From contig JAAOMT010000436.1 in assembly GCA_016748015.1 (NCBI GenBank), positions 2,275,622 to 2,339,621 of the forward strand: a stretch of DNA of 64,000 nucleotides. The letters run 5' to 3'. Origin of the DNA: Geosiphon pyriformis. Lineage: Eukaryota > Glomeromycota > Glomeromycetes > Archaeosporales > Geosiphonaceae. Shown piece after piece: positions 33,985 through 45,789 of the stretch (the first letter of the stretch is position 1; each line of letters starts with the position of its first letter). Under the pieces are notes generated by a model that saw nothing but the letters and a program-made list of their open reading frames with translations, had not been told where the DNA came from and searched no databases. A program made the position numbers and the translations under genes.

Positions 33985-35400
33985 TTGGGTTAAAATGTTT
34001 TTAGATTTATTTCATTGATGACAGACCATTAGCATTTCCATTTTTTTTCTCTTTTTGTAATATACTGTATAATTAAATGGTGAAAGTTCTATTTTTCATC
34101 TAACATAGTAGTTGTCTCCAAATTTCTGTTTCTGAATTGAAGTCAATCCTTTGTGATCAGTGTACACATCAAACTTTTGACTTAAGTATTCTTTCCACTT
34201 GATAACAGCCCAATAGATAGCTAAGTGTTCTAGTGCTGAAGTTCTATAGTTCTTTTCAGCTGAACTTAAGCTTCTACTGGCATAAACTACTAAATGCTCT
34301 CTTCCATCCAGTCTTCTCTGTGATAGTACTGCTTCCAATGCTTAACCTAATGCATCAGTTGTTATTATGAATGGCTTGCTATGATCTGGATAGATCAGTA
34401 TTGAGGCTTAAACAAACTTTCTTCTCAATATGTTAAAAGCTTTTTGTTGAGTTTTAGTCTATTTGTATTTGGTGTTCTTTGTTTGGAATTGGTATAATAG
34501 TTGAGTTATTTTGGAAAAGTCTTTGATAAAGTGGTGGTAATATCCAGCAAATTCCAAGAATGCTCTCAATTTTGTGAGATTATTTGGTACTGGAAAGTTC
34601 TTGACAATCTTAATCTTGTCTGAATCTGTTTTAATTCTGTCTTTGCTCATCACATGTCCCAAAATCTTGAGTTCTGTTTTTCCAAAGAAGCATTTAGTTG
34701 TATTTAGCTTTAATCCAGCTCTTCTTAGTCTTTCAAACACTTGTTGAAGATAATGTAGATGATCATCAAATGTTTTCGAAAACACATTGGTGTTATCCAA
34801 GTATACAACTACTGATTTCCATAGTAGTCTAGTATAAACAATTTCTATAAGTCATTGGAATGTTGCTGGAGCATTCATCAAGCCAAATGGCATTACTTCA
34901 AATTCAAAATTTCCTTCTCAAGTTGTGAAAGCTGTTTTCTTCTTGTCTTCTGGTTTCATGGCTACTTGCTAGTAACCACTGTCTAAGTCTAACGTTGAAA
35001 ACCATTTCTTTTCTCCAAAAGCATCGAAAAGTTCTTGGATCTTTGAAGTTGGGTAACTGTCTCTTTTTATTACTCCATTCAGTTTCTGGTAATTCACACA
35101 AAAGCAGATTTTTCCATTTTTTTTACAGACTAGTACTACTAGTGATGACCATAGACTTATTGATGGCTGAATAAACCATTGTTGAGCATCCGATTAATTT
35201 CTTGACAAATGATCTTATGGCTAGCTGATGGTACTCTATATGCTTTTTGTTTAATTGGCATTGTATCTCTAGTCTTGATTTAATGTTGGATGATGTCAGT
35301 TCTGTCAAATTTGTTTTTGTTAGCAAAAATGTTATTGAAGTTGTTAAGTAACATCGTGAGTTGCATCTGTTGAAGTGGGTCTAGATTTCTCAAATTCATC
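33985..35400 (-). pseudogene. B1 RT-RNase H
   Basis: RNase H (34096-34338, EAVLSQRRLDGREHLVVYAS, SALEHLAIYWAVIKW, VYTDHKGL) and RT (34459-35326). RT reads SLVVLV-type fingers, a VYLDNTNVFSKTF box (second Asp of YLDD is Asn) and LGHVMSKDRIKTD. Stops separate the pieces. Confidence 0.85.
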
Positions 35401-35819
35401 TGTTTTAATTGTTCTGGTTGGAGCAAATAACATTTTTCTTATCCATATATGGTTTGAGATATGATATTCACATATTCACACAGTTGTGAAAAGTCTGAAA
35501 TGGTGTCTGGAAATTGATCTTCAATTTCTGTAGTCAGATATCCAATGGTGGTTCTTTCTGGTATCTTGATAATGTCTCCCATATTGTTGTAAATAGGGAT
35601 TTTGATGTGGCTGTGGTTTTTGGCTGATATGTGTAGATTGACTAATCCGATCTTTTCTGATTCACAAAGTGTTGCTTCTGCCTCAAAAATTTGAACCTAA
35701 TCTCTTACTTTTCTCTTTATGACTATCATATACTGATTATATAGTGAAATAGAAATTGATTAACAAGTGAAGATAATTTTTCTCTTGTCAATAATTTTTT
35801 CTTCTGCCATATTAACTGG

Positions 35820-36473
35820 TACATCTATTCTACCTGTGAATCCAAATCCTTATATCTCTCTAGCTGTGATCCCTAATTTTTCTCTGTTTCTTACTGATAC
35901 TAATTGAGCTACTTTTACTAGAGGTAGAAATATTACTTGTGCTATCTTTTTATTTGGATCTATAATATATGCCTTTTCTGAGTCATTTTGTAGTATAGCA
36001 ATGATATTTCCTATATATCTTGTGTCAATTATTCCTCCTCTGATGTTGATTCCCTTTTTGGCTAAGCTACTCCTAAATGCTAACTGAACCATTGTTGTTG
36101 CTAGAATTTTCAGTGCTATTTTGAGATCAATACAAGTGTGCGAATGGAATTCCAATTTGATAAAATCTTTTTTCAGATATCTCAGATCAAACCCTGCATC
36201 AATATCATGTATGCATTCTGGCATAATACCTTTATTATTATTGCTGAACCATTTAAGTTTCTGTTCCTTGGTGAGATTAGAGAGTGTAATGTATGTTTTG
36301 GGGTTTGAATCAGAGTTCAAATCACTATATTTTCTATTGTCATATTGAGCAGAGCTGGAACCATTGTTTTTGTCATTGTCATTGTCAGAGTTTGAATTGG
36401 AATTGAAAGTTGATTCTGATTCTGATGCGCAGCTGCTGATTGGTTTTTTTTCTTCTGAGATTGTATAGATCAT
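35820..36473 (-). pseudogene. B1 dUTPase domain
   Basis: 207 codons are open. The five motifs are HDIDAGFDLRY, RSSLAKKGINIRG, GGIIDTRYIGNI, KIAQVIFLPLVK and, past a stop, GFGFTG. The catalytic Asp of motif 3 and the AGFDL of motif 1 are intact. The N-terminal part is Asn/Asp/Ser-rich and low in complexity. This is the best preserved core of the B/C dUTPases here. Confidence 0.88.
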
Positions 36474-36479
36474 GCAGAT

Positions 36480-37540
36480 TGGTGGATTGTAAATGAGATC
36501 ACACTCATTATAATATTGAAAGTCACAGAGAATTAAGCAATGTTAACATAATCAAGTATTCAACTGCTCTAAACACTGCTCTTATTCTTTCTTAGTAGGT
36601 GTTAATTGTTGGTAATGTTCATGGAATTCTTTCAGATCATCTTTCATGTTACCAAAGACATTGAAGGTGAGAATGTATTCAGGTTTGGGCAGTGAGAGTG
36701 GGTTATTTTTAATTTCTAATAATTTGCTGGTAGTGGTATTTTCTACTTTCACACTCACCATTTTCCAGATTTCATGTTCATTGTGAGGATATTTTTCCAA
36801 TCATCACAACACTCTTTTTCAGGCATCATTAATTGGAGTTCTTTTGCAGACCTAGTTATTTATTAGGATAATATATTGGCATGTCTTATTGCACATTCTT
36901 TCTTATCTAGAAATGTCATTTCACATTCCTTTGTTAGACAAAACAGCTCCACATGCAAGACAAGGTTTGTTATCCCATTTTCTCTGTCTTTTTGGGCATC
37001 TAAACCATTCTATGACACATGAGCGACAATAGAACTTTGTTGCTGTGGAGTATTTCTTGTTATTGTCACAACATGCACTCATTGATGACAATTTCTTGCC
37101 GCAATCTACACATACTAATTTTGGTTAGTGATAATTAGATAGTAGTGATGAAAAATAGGCATATGGGCTATAAGTAGTGGTTAGTGTTGGACTTTCTTCT
37201 TCTTCTTTCCCCTTTTTCTTATTGTTATCTTCTTTCCACTCCTAAGTTATTAGTTTGTCCTAATTGTCATTGGTTACTTAAACTTGGTTGGCATTCCAGG
37301 TAGGTTCTTCTTTTTTTCTTGTCATCCCAAGAGAGTATTAGTGGTAGCTCATTGTAATCTTTATTGGCCCAGAAGACTTGGTAGGCTTCCCAAGTAAGTT
37401 TTTTTTCTTCTTTTTCGAACTCAATAAGTGGTGCTGTTGGCATGGTGATTAGCTTAAAGTAACCACATGTGGCTGGTACACGTATGTGTTAACCATTTTG
37501 ACTAAGCTAAAGCTCTTGGGTGTTCCAATTAAGTGTTACA
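36480..37540 (-). pseudogene. B1 cysteine-rich region
   Basis: Reads LVCVDCGKKLSS, CC..N..Y.TATKFYCRSC, CLACGAVLS and CDFQYYNEC-like clusters with stops; 36582-36800 is an open helical piece. Same position and Cys pattern as in C1, B2 and D1. Confidence 0.65.
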
Positions 37541-37559
37541 TAAGTTTTGGACAGCCAGT

Positions 37560-37990
37560 TATTGCCAATAAGTGCTTGGTACTGAATGGCTTCTATGACT
37601 AATATCTTGATCAGTACAATGATGCTGTTGACTTCAATGGGTAGGGCATCTATTTCACCAATTGGAGTCTTGGTGGCTTCATCAGCAGTAATTATCCTTG
37701 CACTGGCAGCTCAATCAACTTGGTAACTTAATTGGTCTATAAGTTGTTTTGTGATGATGCTGCCAGCTGATCTACTATCTAGAATCAGTTTGATAGAATG
37801 ACCATTAATTTTGGCATCAGTGTATATTGCCATGATGGGTTTTTCCTTGAATGCAACTCCACTGAACAAAGAGGTTTCTGTCGGTTCCTCAATTTCGAAA
37901 AAAAATATAGCTGCTAAGAACTTGTTTTCTATGATGGTGGCTGGTAGTATATTGCTAATAAATAATTTTTGGTTTGTTTCCAAGTTATTA
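37560..37990 (-). pseudogene. B1 protease
   Basis: 37711-37983 is open. LILDSRSAGSIITKQL is the active-site segment with Gly to Arg (GGA to AGA). Upstream, FFEIEEPTETSLFSGVAF matches the pre-protease segment of B2 and D1. Confidence 0.82.
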
Positions 37991-38070
37991 GATGGGGCAT
38001 CTTCTGGGGTAACCAGGAGACTTAAATAGTTCTGGAAACTTGGGTTTTGAGTATACCCAGTTCTTGAACT

Positions 38071-40160
38071 TTACTGTTGTAATTCTAATGGCTGGTTGGA
38101 TGAACTGAGAATTAGTTGGTGGACAACCATTGCTGATCTCCAGTTTTGGGTAACTCTTAATCTAGAGTTTTCTGATGTCATTTGAGCTGGGTTTGATGGC
38201 AGTGTTTGAACTGTAAGTGTCTGATAAATTATTTGTAACTGCAATAGTTGATATATTACTGGTGCTGCTGGTTGATAGAATAAAGCTTGATATACTAGTG
38301 GTTGATAGATTGATGGCTGCATTACTAGTAGATAATTCAATTGATATATTTCTGGATTAGATTGATATCTTGGAGTCTAAAACTGGCAATTGGGATTTCA
38401 ATATTGATTTTCCAATTGTTGGTTTTCTATCCTTAACCTGCAGTCAATCTTTAAAGGTCCTTGTTTACTACAGTAGTGGCAAACACACATCTTTTGTTGC
38501 CACTGTTGATTGGTGGAAGATGATGAATGTGACTGATTCTGGAAACGATTCACGTTTTCTTGATTATTGCATTATTGTGGAGGTTGATAAATTGCCTGAT
38601 TGTTAGCTAAGTATCCCTCTAATTTCTGATTGATTGAGTTACTGAATTGTTTCAATTTGGAATCCAATTCAGATGATCCATTCATTACTAGATTAATGGC
38701 TTGGACATAATTAGCTTTGAGTTCAGCTGCTTCAAAATCTCTGGCATTTATAATGGTGGCTTGAAGATCTGCTGGATGCATTAGACATATGTGTTGGAGG
38801 ATACTACTATGCAGACCTCTAATAAATTGATTTAGAATTTGTGGCACTGTAAAATAGTCAGCCTGAATTGCCTGAATTTGGTGCAGATTCCTATGAAAGC
38901 ATCCTAGGTAAGTGGTGACTGCTTCATTTTCCCTTTGCTTAATAGTGGTGAAGACATTTGCCAATCGATTGATGCTATTATTATTACTAAAATATTCCAA
39001 GAATACAACTTTAAATTCTTGGAATGTTTGAGGTTTTGCGACTAAGCTTTAATACCATAAGTTGGCAGTATCCTGTAAGAAATAGGAGTGCTCTTGCATC
39101 ATTCCATCCATTGGCTGTAATAGTCTTTTCAATATTGTTGAGCCATATTTGGGCGTTATCTTCTTCACCAGTAAATTTCTTAAGTTTTGCTATTGAAGCA
39201 TAGGCCATTGGATCTAAGTTTAGTTGTTGAAGTTGTTGTTGCAATTGTTGAAGCAGCTATTGTGGTTGTTGGGGTGGTTGATCAGTAACAATTACTGGAG
39301 GTAAGTGTTATTGATTATTAATGTCGGGGTTTCAATCATTCCAATTTTGCTGAGTTTGAAAATTTGGAGTTTTGACTTCTGGATTTTCTAAATTTGGATC
39401 TTGCTAAGTCTAAAAGTTTGGGATTTTAATGTTTGGGTTTTCCAGAATTGGGTTTTGGTAAGTAAATTCTTGATTTTTGGCTTCTTTTTTTTCTTCCTTT
39501 TCTGATTCTGTTATCTCCCAAGGACTCACATTTCTGAAATCTGGTTGAGGTGGCAGTAATCGGAATTCTAATAGCATTAGCAATCGTGATTTAAATCCTT
39601 CAAAATAATCACCATAGGTTCCTAGTAATTCTGTTTTCTTTTGTTTACTTTGAAATGGAAGTCATCCAAATATTGATGTTATGTATGATGTGGACACGCC
39701 TGTTGATGAGATGTTAATAGTGCTTCTAGATATATAGTAGTATAATGGGTTTGTTGGTGATTCAACTCTGGTTTTTTTCCAAGTGGGTGGTTGTATTTGT
39801 TTTGGTGTTACTGCTGGTGTTTACAATCTTCTTTTGTCTTTGTCTGTGTAGATGATAAGGAATTGTTGTTGTGTATATCTTTCAATAGTTTGATTAATTT
39901 TCCTAATAATTGATACAAAACTGTAGTTTCTTGGTAAGCTGGTATGTTGAAATAATTCTGTATAGAAGTTTTTTCTTTCAAATTTAATGTCAACTGTTTC
40001 TCCTAAGAAGTCTGTAATTTTATTGTTAACATAAAAGTTAAAGACTGATTCTGCTGGAAAATGGTTATTGTTTAATCCTAATTGTTGGCTGTACTGTTGA
40101 AACAAGGATTTGGCAAATCCTAAATGGTTTGCTTCTATGATTTCTGATTCTGCCACTTTT
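38071..40160 (-). pseudogene. B1 gag
   Basis: N-terminal block 39821-40156 (AESVFNFYVNNKI), spacer, capsid 38572-39244 (IAKLKKFTGEEDNAQIWL, YLGCFHRNLHQIQA) and a nucleocapsid knuckle near 38460 (CHYCSKQGPLKIDC, His replaced by Pro), then a Tyr/Gln-rich tail. Stops and small indels occur. It would build the particle and package RNA. Confidence 0.82.
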
Positions 40161-40218
40161 AGATAATTGTTGTTGATGCTGGTTCTCTGTAAGATTATAC
40201 CTCACAAAAAGCACCAAA

Positions 40219-41050
40219 TGTTACAGATGATTATTTGGGGTCTCAAAGCAAATAACAAATCTATAACTTGGTGCTTGGTTGGTATTCTGGTATTGATATC
40301 TGAAAGTTTTGTTGATCTGAAGGTTTTATTGTGGAGTTCTTTGTATAATGGACAAAGATTTAATAGTTGTTTTCAGTAGTCTCCCAGAATTGCAATTTCA
40401 TCAAATTTTTTTCTCAGTGTGGTGGCCAGTAATTCTTCTAATAAGCTATTTTTAAATCTATAAGTGTTTTATCTTTGTTTTATGAGTCTTTTACCAGTTT
40501 TTATGATGTCTGTAACTCAGTACTTTAATCCTTAATTAATTTAGTAAATAACAAAAAAAAATAAAAGAAAATAAAGAAATAAACAAAAACAATTACAAGT
40601 TAGTATCCTGTCAATAGCCATGATCAAAAACTATTGTTCCAATGTGGTTAAGTATTAATTACTATCAACACTTCATGTTGATAGTAGAGAGTAGATTGAG
40701 ATAGTGAATAATTATTTATTGATAGTTGTGAATAAAATGTTTGTTTAGATCAGATCTAAACTGGAAGGTCTCTAACTAAAGAATTCTGTCTTTTCTATCT
40801 TTAACACTACTGCTATATATACATAATTAAGATTTCTTAATTCCTCAATTCTTTACACCAGGAATCCTGGAATTTCTCTTAAGAGGAATCCTGGGATTCT
40901 GGAATTCTGCAATTCCTTGTACAAAAATCCTGAAATTCCTGGAATCTTGCAATTTCTCTTGAAAGAAATTCTAGAATTTTACATTTACTACAGCTACTTC
41001 TGATTGGCTAATTTATATGCTAATATACTCCCTATGTTTTATGAGTAATA
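40219..41050 (-). repeat. B1 5' LTR
   Basis: In plus orientation it runs from TGTTACAGATGATT to GAGTAATA. AATCCTGGAATT-type repeats occupy about 40855-40975. The primer-binding-like TTTGGTGCTTTTTGTGAGG lies just inside on the minus strand (40200-40218). Confidence 0.9.
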
Positions 41051-41054
41051 TTGG

Positions 41055-41598
41055 TCTTGTGTGTATTACAATGTTTGAGTTCTTGTTCTTCTAATGTTGT
41101 CATGTGTATGGCTTTAAGCAAGGGTTTCATCTTCAATAATTGGTATTGAGAGTTTTTTTTATTTTTAAAGATTTTAAAATTGCAAGTTAGATGGTTGTGA
41201 ACTTTGTATGCAGATTTGGCCTTGCATTCAGAGAGGAAGTTTGGTTGGCTTATGTTAAATACCAGGCATTTATGGAAAAGAACAAACTAATTCTGCATGA
41301 TGGGTCTGTTCTAGTCTTGGTGTTTGGGCTTTCTTTAGTGTTTTCTGCTGGTATAGTTAAATTGTTGAATATTGCTGATGCTTTTAGTGTTAGTTTTGGT
41401 TTTTGTAATTATTGTTGGTTTTTTTCAGGTTTAGATAGTGTGGTTTCAGTTTGTATAGACACATAGTATTGTCTTAATTAGCCTGAATGACTAGTTATGT
41501 GTGGAAAATACATAATTTATGCCTAGTTTAGATTACTTAGTTGATGTATTATATTAGGTAGTGTTTGGACTTTACTCATTAAATGATGGAAAAAAAAA
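41055..41598 (+). pseudogene. LINE-like ORF, right piece, 3' UTR and poly(A)
   Basis: The open piece 41191-41466 ends the protein (LAFREEVWLAYVKYQAFMEK, VFSAGIVKLLNIADAF). A TGA and a one-base shift separate it from the left piece. About 120 bp of 3' UTR follow, then ten A bases (41590-41599) and the right target repeat. This is the structure expected of target-primed insertion. Protein identity as a LINE tail is from memory of Rhizophagus repeats. Confidence 0.68.
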
Positions 41599-42437
41599 AC
41601 TTCAAGTCAAACTTTTTATTTCACTGTTTTTTAGCTTTTATACAATATAATAGTACTTAATCTTCAATTTTAAATTTAATTAATTAATCAAATAGGCAAT
41701 TATTATGTCTTTTTTTGTTGTTCTTAAGCATTACTAATATTGTTAGCTATTGTTTTATGATTGTTTTCTAATGTTTCCATAAGCTGGTATTTTTTTGATA
41801 TAAAATTGCTTTAAAATTCTTTTCAGTCATTGTTTTTGTTAGAAAAAAAAGTATTTTTTGTTTAATAAATAAAGTGGCTTTTTTTATATAGATTAGTTTA
41901 AATAGTATAAACTGAATAGTATTTTGCTTTAATGTTTGATATGTAAATAATACAAAAGATATAATAAGTCCTATTTTTGTGTATTTTTATAACTTATTTT
42001 TGCTAATGCTTTACATAATGTTCAGTTAAATTTTTTTACCATTCTGTTTGTTTGTGAATAGTAAAATAAAAATAAGAGTTATTTTATTTTAAATTATTGG
42101 CTTAATTAAGTTAATATACTATTAATAAAATAAGTTTCTTGGTCAGATAACAATTTTTTTAGACATTTATGTTGGCAAATCAGATTTTAATGCACAAATT
42201 TGGCTACAGTTTTAACATTAGCTACTTAAATTATTCTGGTTTCAAGCTATTTGGTAAAATAATCTATAGTTATAGTAATATAACAATTTTTTTTGAATGT
42301 AATTAAGAGAAGATCAACCAAATTGATCCTAATTCTATCAAATAAATTTTTAATTAGAATGAGTTAAAGTGGTTTTATTGTTCTGGCTTTTTCTTTCTAT
42401 TGGTATAAGTCACAGTTGAAAATATATTCAAAGATAT
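41599..42437 (-). pseudogene. C4 integrase remnant
   Basis: It aligns with C1 24475-25320 (GTCAAACTT..., TTAGCTATTG..., CTACAGTTTTAACATTAGC...). No open frame remains. It stops at A4, preceded by ATAT (42434-42437). With 19573-20544 it shows that the LINE and A4 both landed in one C element. Confidence 0.7.
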
Positions 42438-43154
42438 TGTTATGGTTGAAACTTATACTTCTTATTAAATATCACATGTATTAGCCACTGATGTCATATA
42501 AATTAGCCACTCTATTTTTAAAAAGTAATCATTGATCTAATCAATGACCTAACCAATGACCTGATTATTGACTTGATCATTGACCTAATTATTGATCTGA
42601 TCATTGACCTAGTTGTTGACCTAATTATTAACCACTTTTGATAGGTATATAAGCAATGAATTTTTTAGCTGTAGAAAAACATGTAAGAATCAAAAAAATA
42701 AAATAACAACTTCATCTCAATTCTTCTCTTATCACTAATTTCTTTTTCTCTACTTTCAAGTATCTGAACATCTTAAAGATAAAAGATTACTTGTTGGTTA
42801 TTCCCTACTTTTTCCTGAAATGTGTAATTGCAGTATTTAAAGACTATTGAATAAAACATAACTGAAGAATATATCTGATATCTGATATTGAATTCTAAGA
42901 GTGCCAATGTGTGACATAGAATTATACCAGATGTGATCATTTATTGACAGTACAGAATATCCTTCTACCTTTAGATTCTTTGGTTATCTTTAGAAAAATA
43001 CAATGACTGAGATATTTTATAAGATTGATCTTACATATTGAATCTATACTTATTTAATTTGCTCTTTGAAGTTGAGTTCTCTTTGATTCCTTTCATCACT
43101 CTACAATCCTGTTTTCTCTTGCTATCCATTAGCTTGTTACTCCAATCTGTAACA
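42438..43154 (+). repeat. A4 5' LTR
   Basis: Runs from TGTTATGGTTGAAAC to CTGTAACA. It has eight units of the 12-bp array (42532-42627) and a TATA-like box at about 42645. TGGTGCTTCCTGTGAAG, the primer-binding site, starts at 43161. Confidence 0.92.
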
Positions 43155-43206
43155 TAAAAGTGGTGCTTCCTGTGAAGTTGTCAAATTCCACTTTGTTTTC
43201 TATTGT

Positions 43207-44931
43207 ATGAATGATTATTCATACCTGCTGTTACTAGACAAAATTAGAGATATTATTTAGCATAAAATTATCTTTATAATTCCTATCATTAATTAGCATA
43301 TATTATTGTTCAAATTACTACTTATTACATTAGCAAAATATCCGAAATTATTATTTAATCAATAACCCAATTTGTACATAACATAAATATAACCTAATTG
43401 CAATGATCAATCATGCAATACCCCGAACTATGTAACATTCAAAAAGTTTGCCGAAATTTGTAGAAATTTGCCAAGATAATTGATAGTTTACCGAAATATC
43501 TAATAGTTTGCAGAAATAACTTGTAGTTCGCCAAAATGTATCTTTAGTTCAGCAAAATTGTAAAAAAAAGCAAAGTTCAAGTTCATAAAATAGTGTTACA
43601 ACAAGTTGTATAAAAGAAGAACTTCTCTCTTCAAGAAAATGTATCTTACCTCAGATTTAACAATTAGAATCATCTTTTATACACAAAAACAAAATAAATA
43701 TCAAATAATTTGAAAAATCAAATCCTTAATTATTTCCCTTTTAAAATTACCTAATTCCTATTAAACAGTTTTGAAATTGATTAGCTACCAATTTCAATAA
43801 ACTGTTAGTGACTTCAGACCTGGATAGAAAACGTTCTTTTGACAGAATTCTATTTCTTTTACATTTTTATTTTTATTTTTTTTCTTTTATTTTCTTATCA
43901 TAATCATTAGGGTAGCCTACAGACAAGATTCCTGTAGAAGAGTTGATTTTTACAGCAAAATAACTACACATTTTAGTGAACTTCCAGATGAGCAATTCCT
44001 GGGAAAGAGTTGATGTTTACTACAATGTAACTACACAAAGCAACTGGCATGGAATTGGCCATTCCACTTATAAGTCCAGCAGTTCAAATTATAAGAGATA
44101 ATTTGAAGATAAATTCAGTTATTGGAGGTTTAAACACTTTCCATAATCGTGAATTAACAGCATTACAACCAACATACAAGAGCTAAGAAGAGACCAAAAA
44201 CCTCCAGTAATACTGCCACAACAATCAGAAAAACACTTTGAAGCATACAACAAAAACAGACTTTATTGAACTTAATCCTTTGCCCTCCTGTTTGATTTGC
44301 TTTCCCATTGAAGAACAATTCAGCAGACAATTCCAAGACTTTTGAAACTGGTTCCTAAACAAGCATTCAGCTGAAACCTACACAGCTTATACAACTTATT
44401 ACTTTGATCAAGCTTATTTTGAAGACAACTTTAAAGAAAGAAACAATAGTATCAATTAGCTCTTATATTCTACAACCTTTGAACAACAGTCCTCTGATTT
44501 TAAATATCTGAATCATCAAATATACATTTTGGATTGCTGTCTATCAATTAACTGAAACTCTCTTTGAAATAGAAGAAGAAAGCTATCAAACTGCTTCTGT
44601 TTTTGACATTTTATTAAGTGAACTAGACTTATCCACACAAACAGTTATCTCTGAACCAATGGCTAATAACCCCATACAACAAAACATTCTAATTGCCCTC
44701 CAAGGCATACAAATTGCTTTAGGGCAAAGAAACAATACCCAACTACTATTATTTAGAGACAATGCACAAGATCCAATCAAATGGTTAGATGACTTTAAAA
44801 GAGCAGTCACAGCCAACCAATATGATAATAAATACAAGTTCCAAATTGTTGGTGGCTATCATTAAGGCTCTCCTGCTACTTGGTTTTCACAAAAAACCAA
44901 TGTCAATGCTCAACAAAAAATCATTAAATGG
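43207..44931 (+). pseudogene. A4 gag, split by a solo LTR and cut by B2
   Basis: ATG 43207 (MNDYSYLP when joined). The D LTR lies after codon 7; gag resumes at 44217. Open piece 44659-44865 (NPIQQNILIALQGIQIALGQ, DPIKWLDDFKRA). TGA at the same Trp codon as in A2 (GACTTTTGAAAC). Ends at ...TTAAATGG where B2 begins. Confidence 0.82.
43229..44212 (+). repeat. Solo LTR of family D inside A4 gag
   Basis: It runs from TGTTACTAGAC to CCAGTAATA and is the reverse complement of the D1 LTRs. CTGC flanks it on both sides (43225-43228 and 44213-44216), a perfect 4-bp duplication. The repeated GTTTGCCGAAAT-like array is at 43445-43560, before TATAAAAG near 43610. Confidence 0.92.
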
Positions 44932-45738
44932 TGTTACTCATAAAAAGAAAACAGATATAGAAAATAGCAGACCAATGAGAGAATAGTATTTAGCACATGA
45001 GCACATTGCTTAACAATGTGGAGCAATGTCAGAAAACACAGCACATTGCTTAGCAATGTGGAGTGATGTTAGAAAATTAGAGCACATTGCTCAAGAAATC
45101 ATAGCACATTGCTAGGAAATATGAATGATCTCATAGAACATCAATTATGTATATATAGCAGTAGTGTTAGAAATAGAAAAAAAAGAAATCTTTTAGTTAG
45201 AAATCTCCCATTCATAAATATTGAATAAATAAATTATTTACCATCCAAATCTACTCTTTACTATCAACACTCCATGTTGATAGCAATTGATACTTAACCA
45301 CACTAGAACAATAGCTCTTGATTATGGCTATTGATAAATACTAACTTGCATATTGTCTTGGCTCATTTTTTTATACCATTTCTTTTATTTTCTTGTCTTA
45401 ATTGTTGTTATTACTAACTCTATTGAGGATTAACATGCGGAATACTGACGTCAGAATATAGCACTAGTAAAAGACCCAGAAATAAGGGTAGAACACTTGA
45501 TTGAGGTTAGCTTATCAGAAGAAATACTGGCCATCACGCTAAGAAAAAAATTGATGAAACTGCAGTTTCAGGAAGTTACAGATAAAACTATTACTACTAA
45601 ATTTCTGTCCATTATACAAAGGACTCAACCAAAAACCTTCAGATAAACACACCTTCAGATTTCTATTATTGACAACAGCCTTGAACACCAAGTTACGGAT
45701 TGCTATTTACTTTAACAACCAAATAATCACCTGTAATA
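44932..45738 (+). repeat. B2 5' LTR with a different U3 block
   Basis: Starts TGTTACTCATAAAA and ends CCTGTAATA. From ATGTATATATAGCAGTAGTG onward it matches B1 and B3. Upstream of that, 44985-45125 carries GCACATTGCT repeats in place of the AATTCC-type repeats of B1 and B3. Confidence 0.85.
45002..45060 (+). repeat. Palindromic repeats in the B2 U3
   Basis: CACATTGCTTAACAATGTG (45002-45020) and CACATTGCTTAGCAATGTG (45042-45060) are near-perfect inverted repeats 40 bp apart. Degraded copies follow to about 45115. Confidence 0.9.
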
Positions 45739-45740
45739 TT

Positions 45741-45760
45741 TGATGCTTCTTGTAAAGTAT
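45741..45760 (+). other. B2 primer-binding site
   Basis: TGATGCTTCTTGTAAAG just inside the LTR, equivalent to TGGTGCT in the other elements with one G-to-A change. Confidence 0.6.
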
Positions 45761-45789
45761 AATCCTACAGAGAACTAGTACCAACAAAT

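Larger units (their letters stand above)
20888..41050 (-). mobile_element. B1: family-B dUTPase-bearing Ty3/Gypsy element, interrupted by C1
   Basis: LTRs are 20888-21692 and 40219-41050. TTAG (20884-20887) and TTGG (41051-41054) flank it, a 4-bp duplication with one transition. Without C1 it is about 9.9 kb. Minus-strand order is gag, protease, Cys-rich region, dUTPase, RT, RNase H, integrase and a third ORF. Many stops. It sits inside the LINE. Confidence 0.9.
42438..44931 (+). mobile_element. A4: 5' part of a family-A element
   Basis: It consists of a 5' LTR, primer-binding site and gag to the YLQGSPATWF region. It is cut at 44931 by B2 and contains a solo D LTR. The rest of A4 must lie beyond the right edge. 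Confidence 0.88.

Noticed and set aside
35850-36473. dUTPase as a captured host gene copy at this locus only
   Set aside because: The same domain sits at the same place in B1, B2, C1 and D1, so it belongs to the elements.
41191-41466. Possible host gene of 91 codons
   Set aside because: It continues a frame interrupted by B1, is followed by a poly(A) run, and resembles a LINE C-terminus, so it is part of a repeat.
45002-45115. Regularly spaced palindromes resembling a CRISPR array
   Set aside because: Only two good units and decayed ones, inside an LTR U3 of a eukaryotic element; no cas genes.
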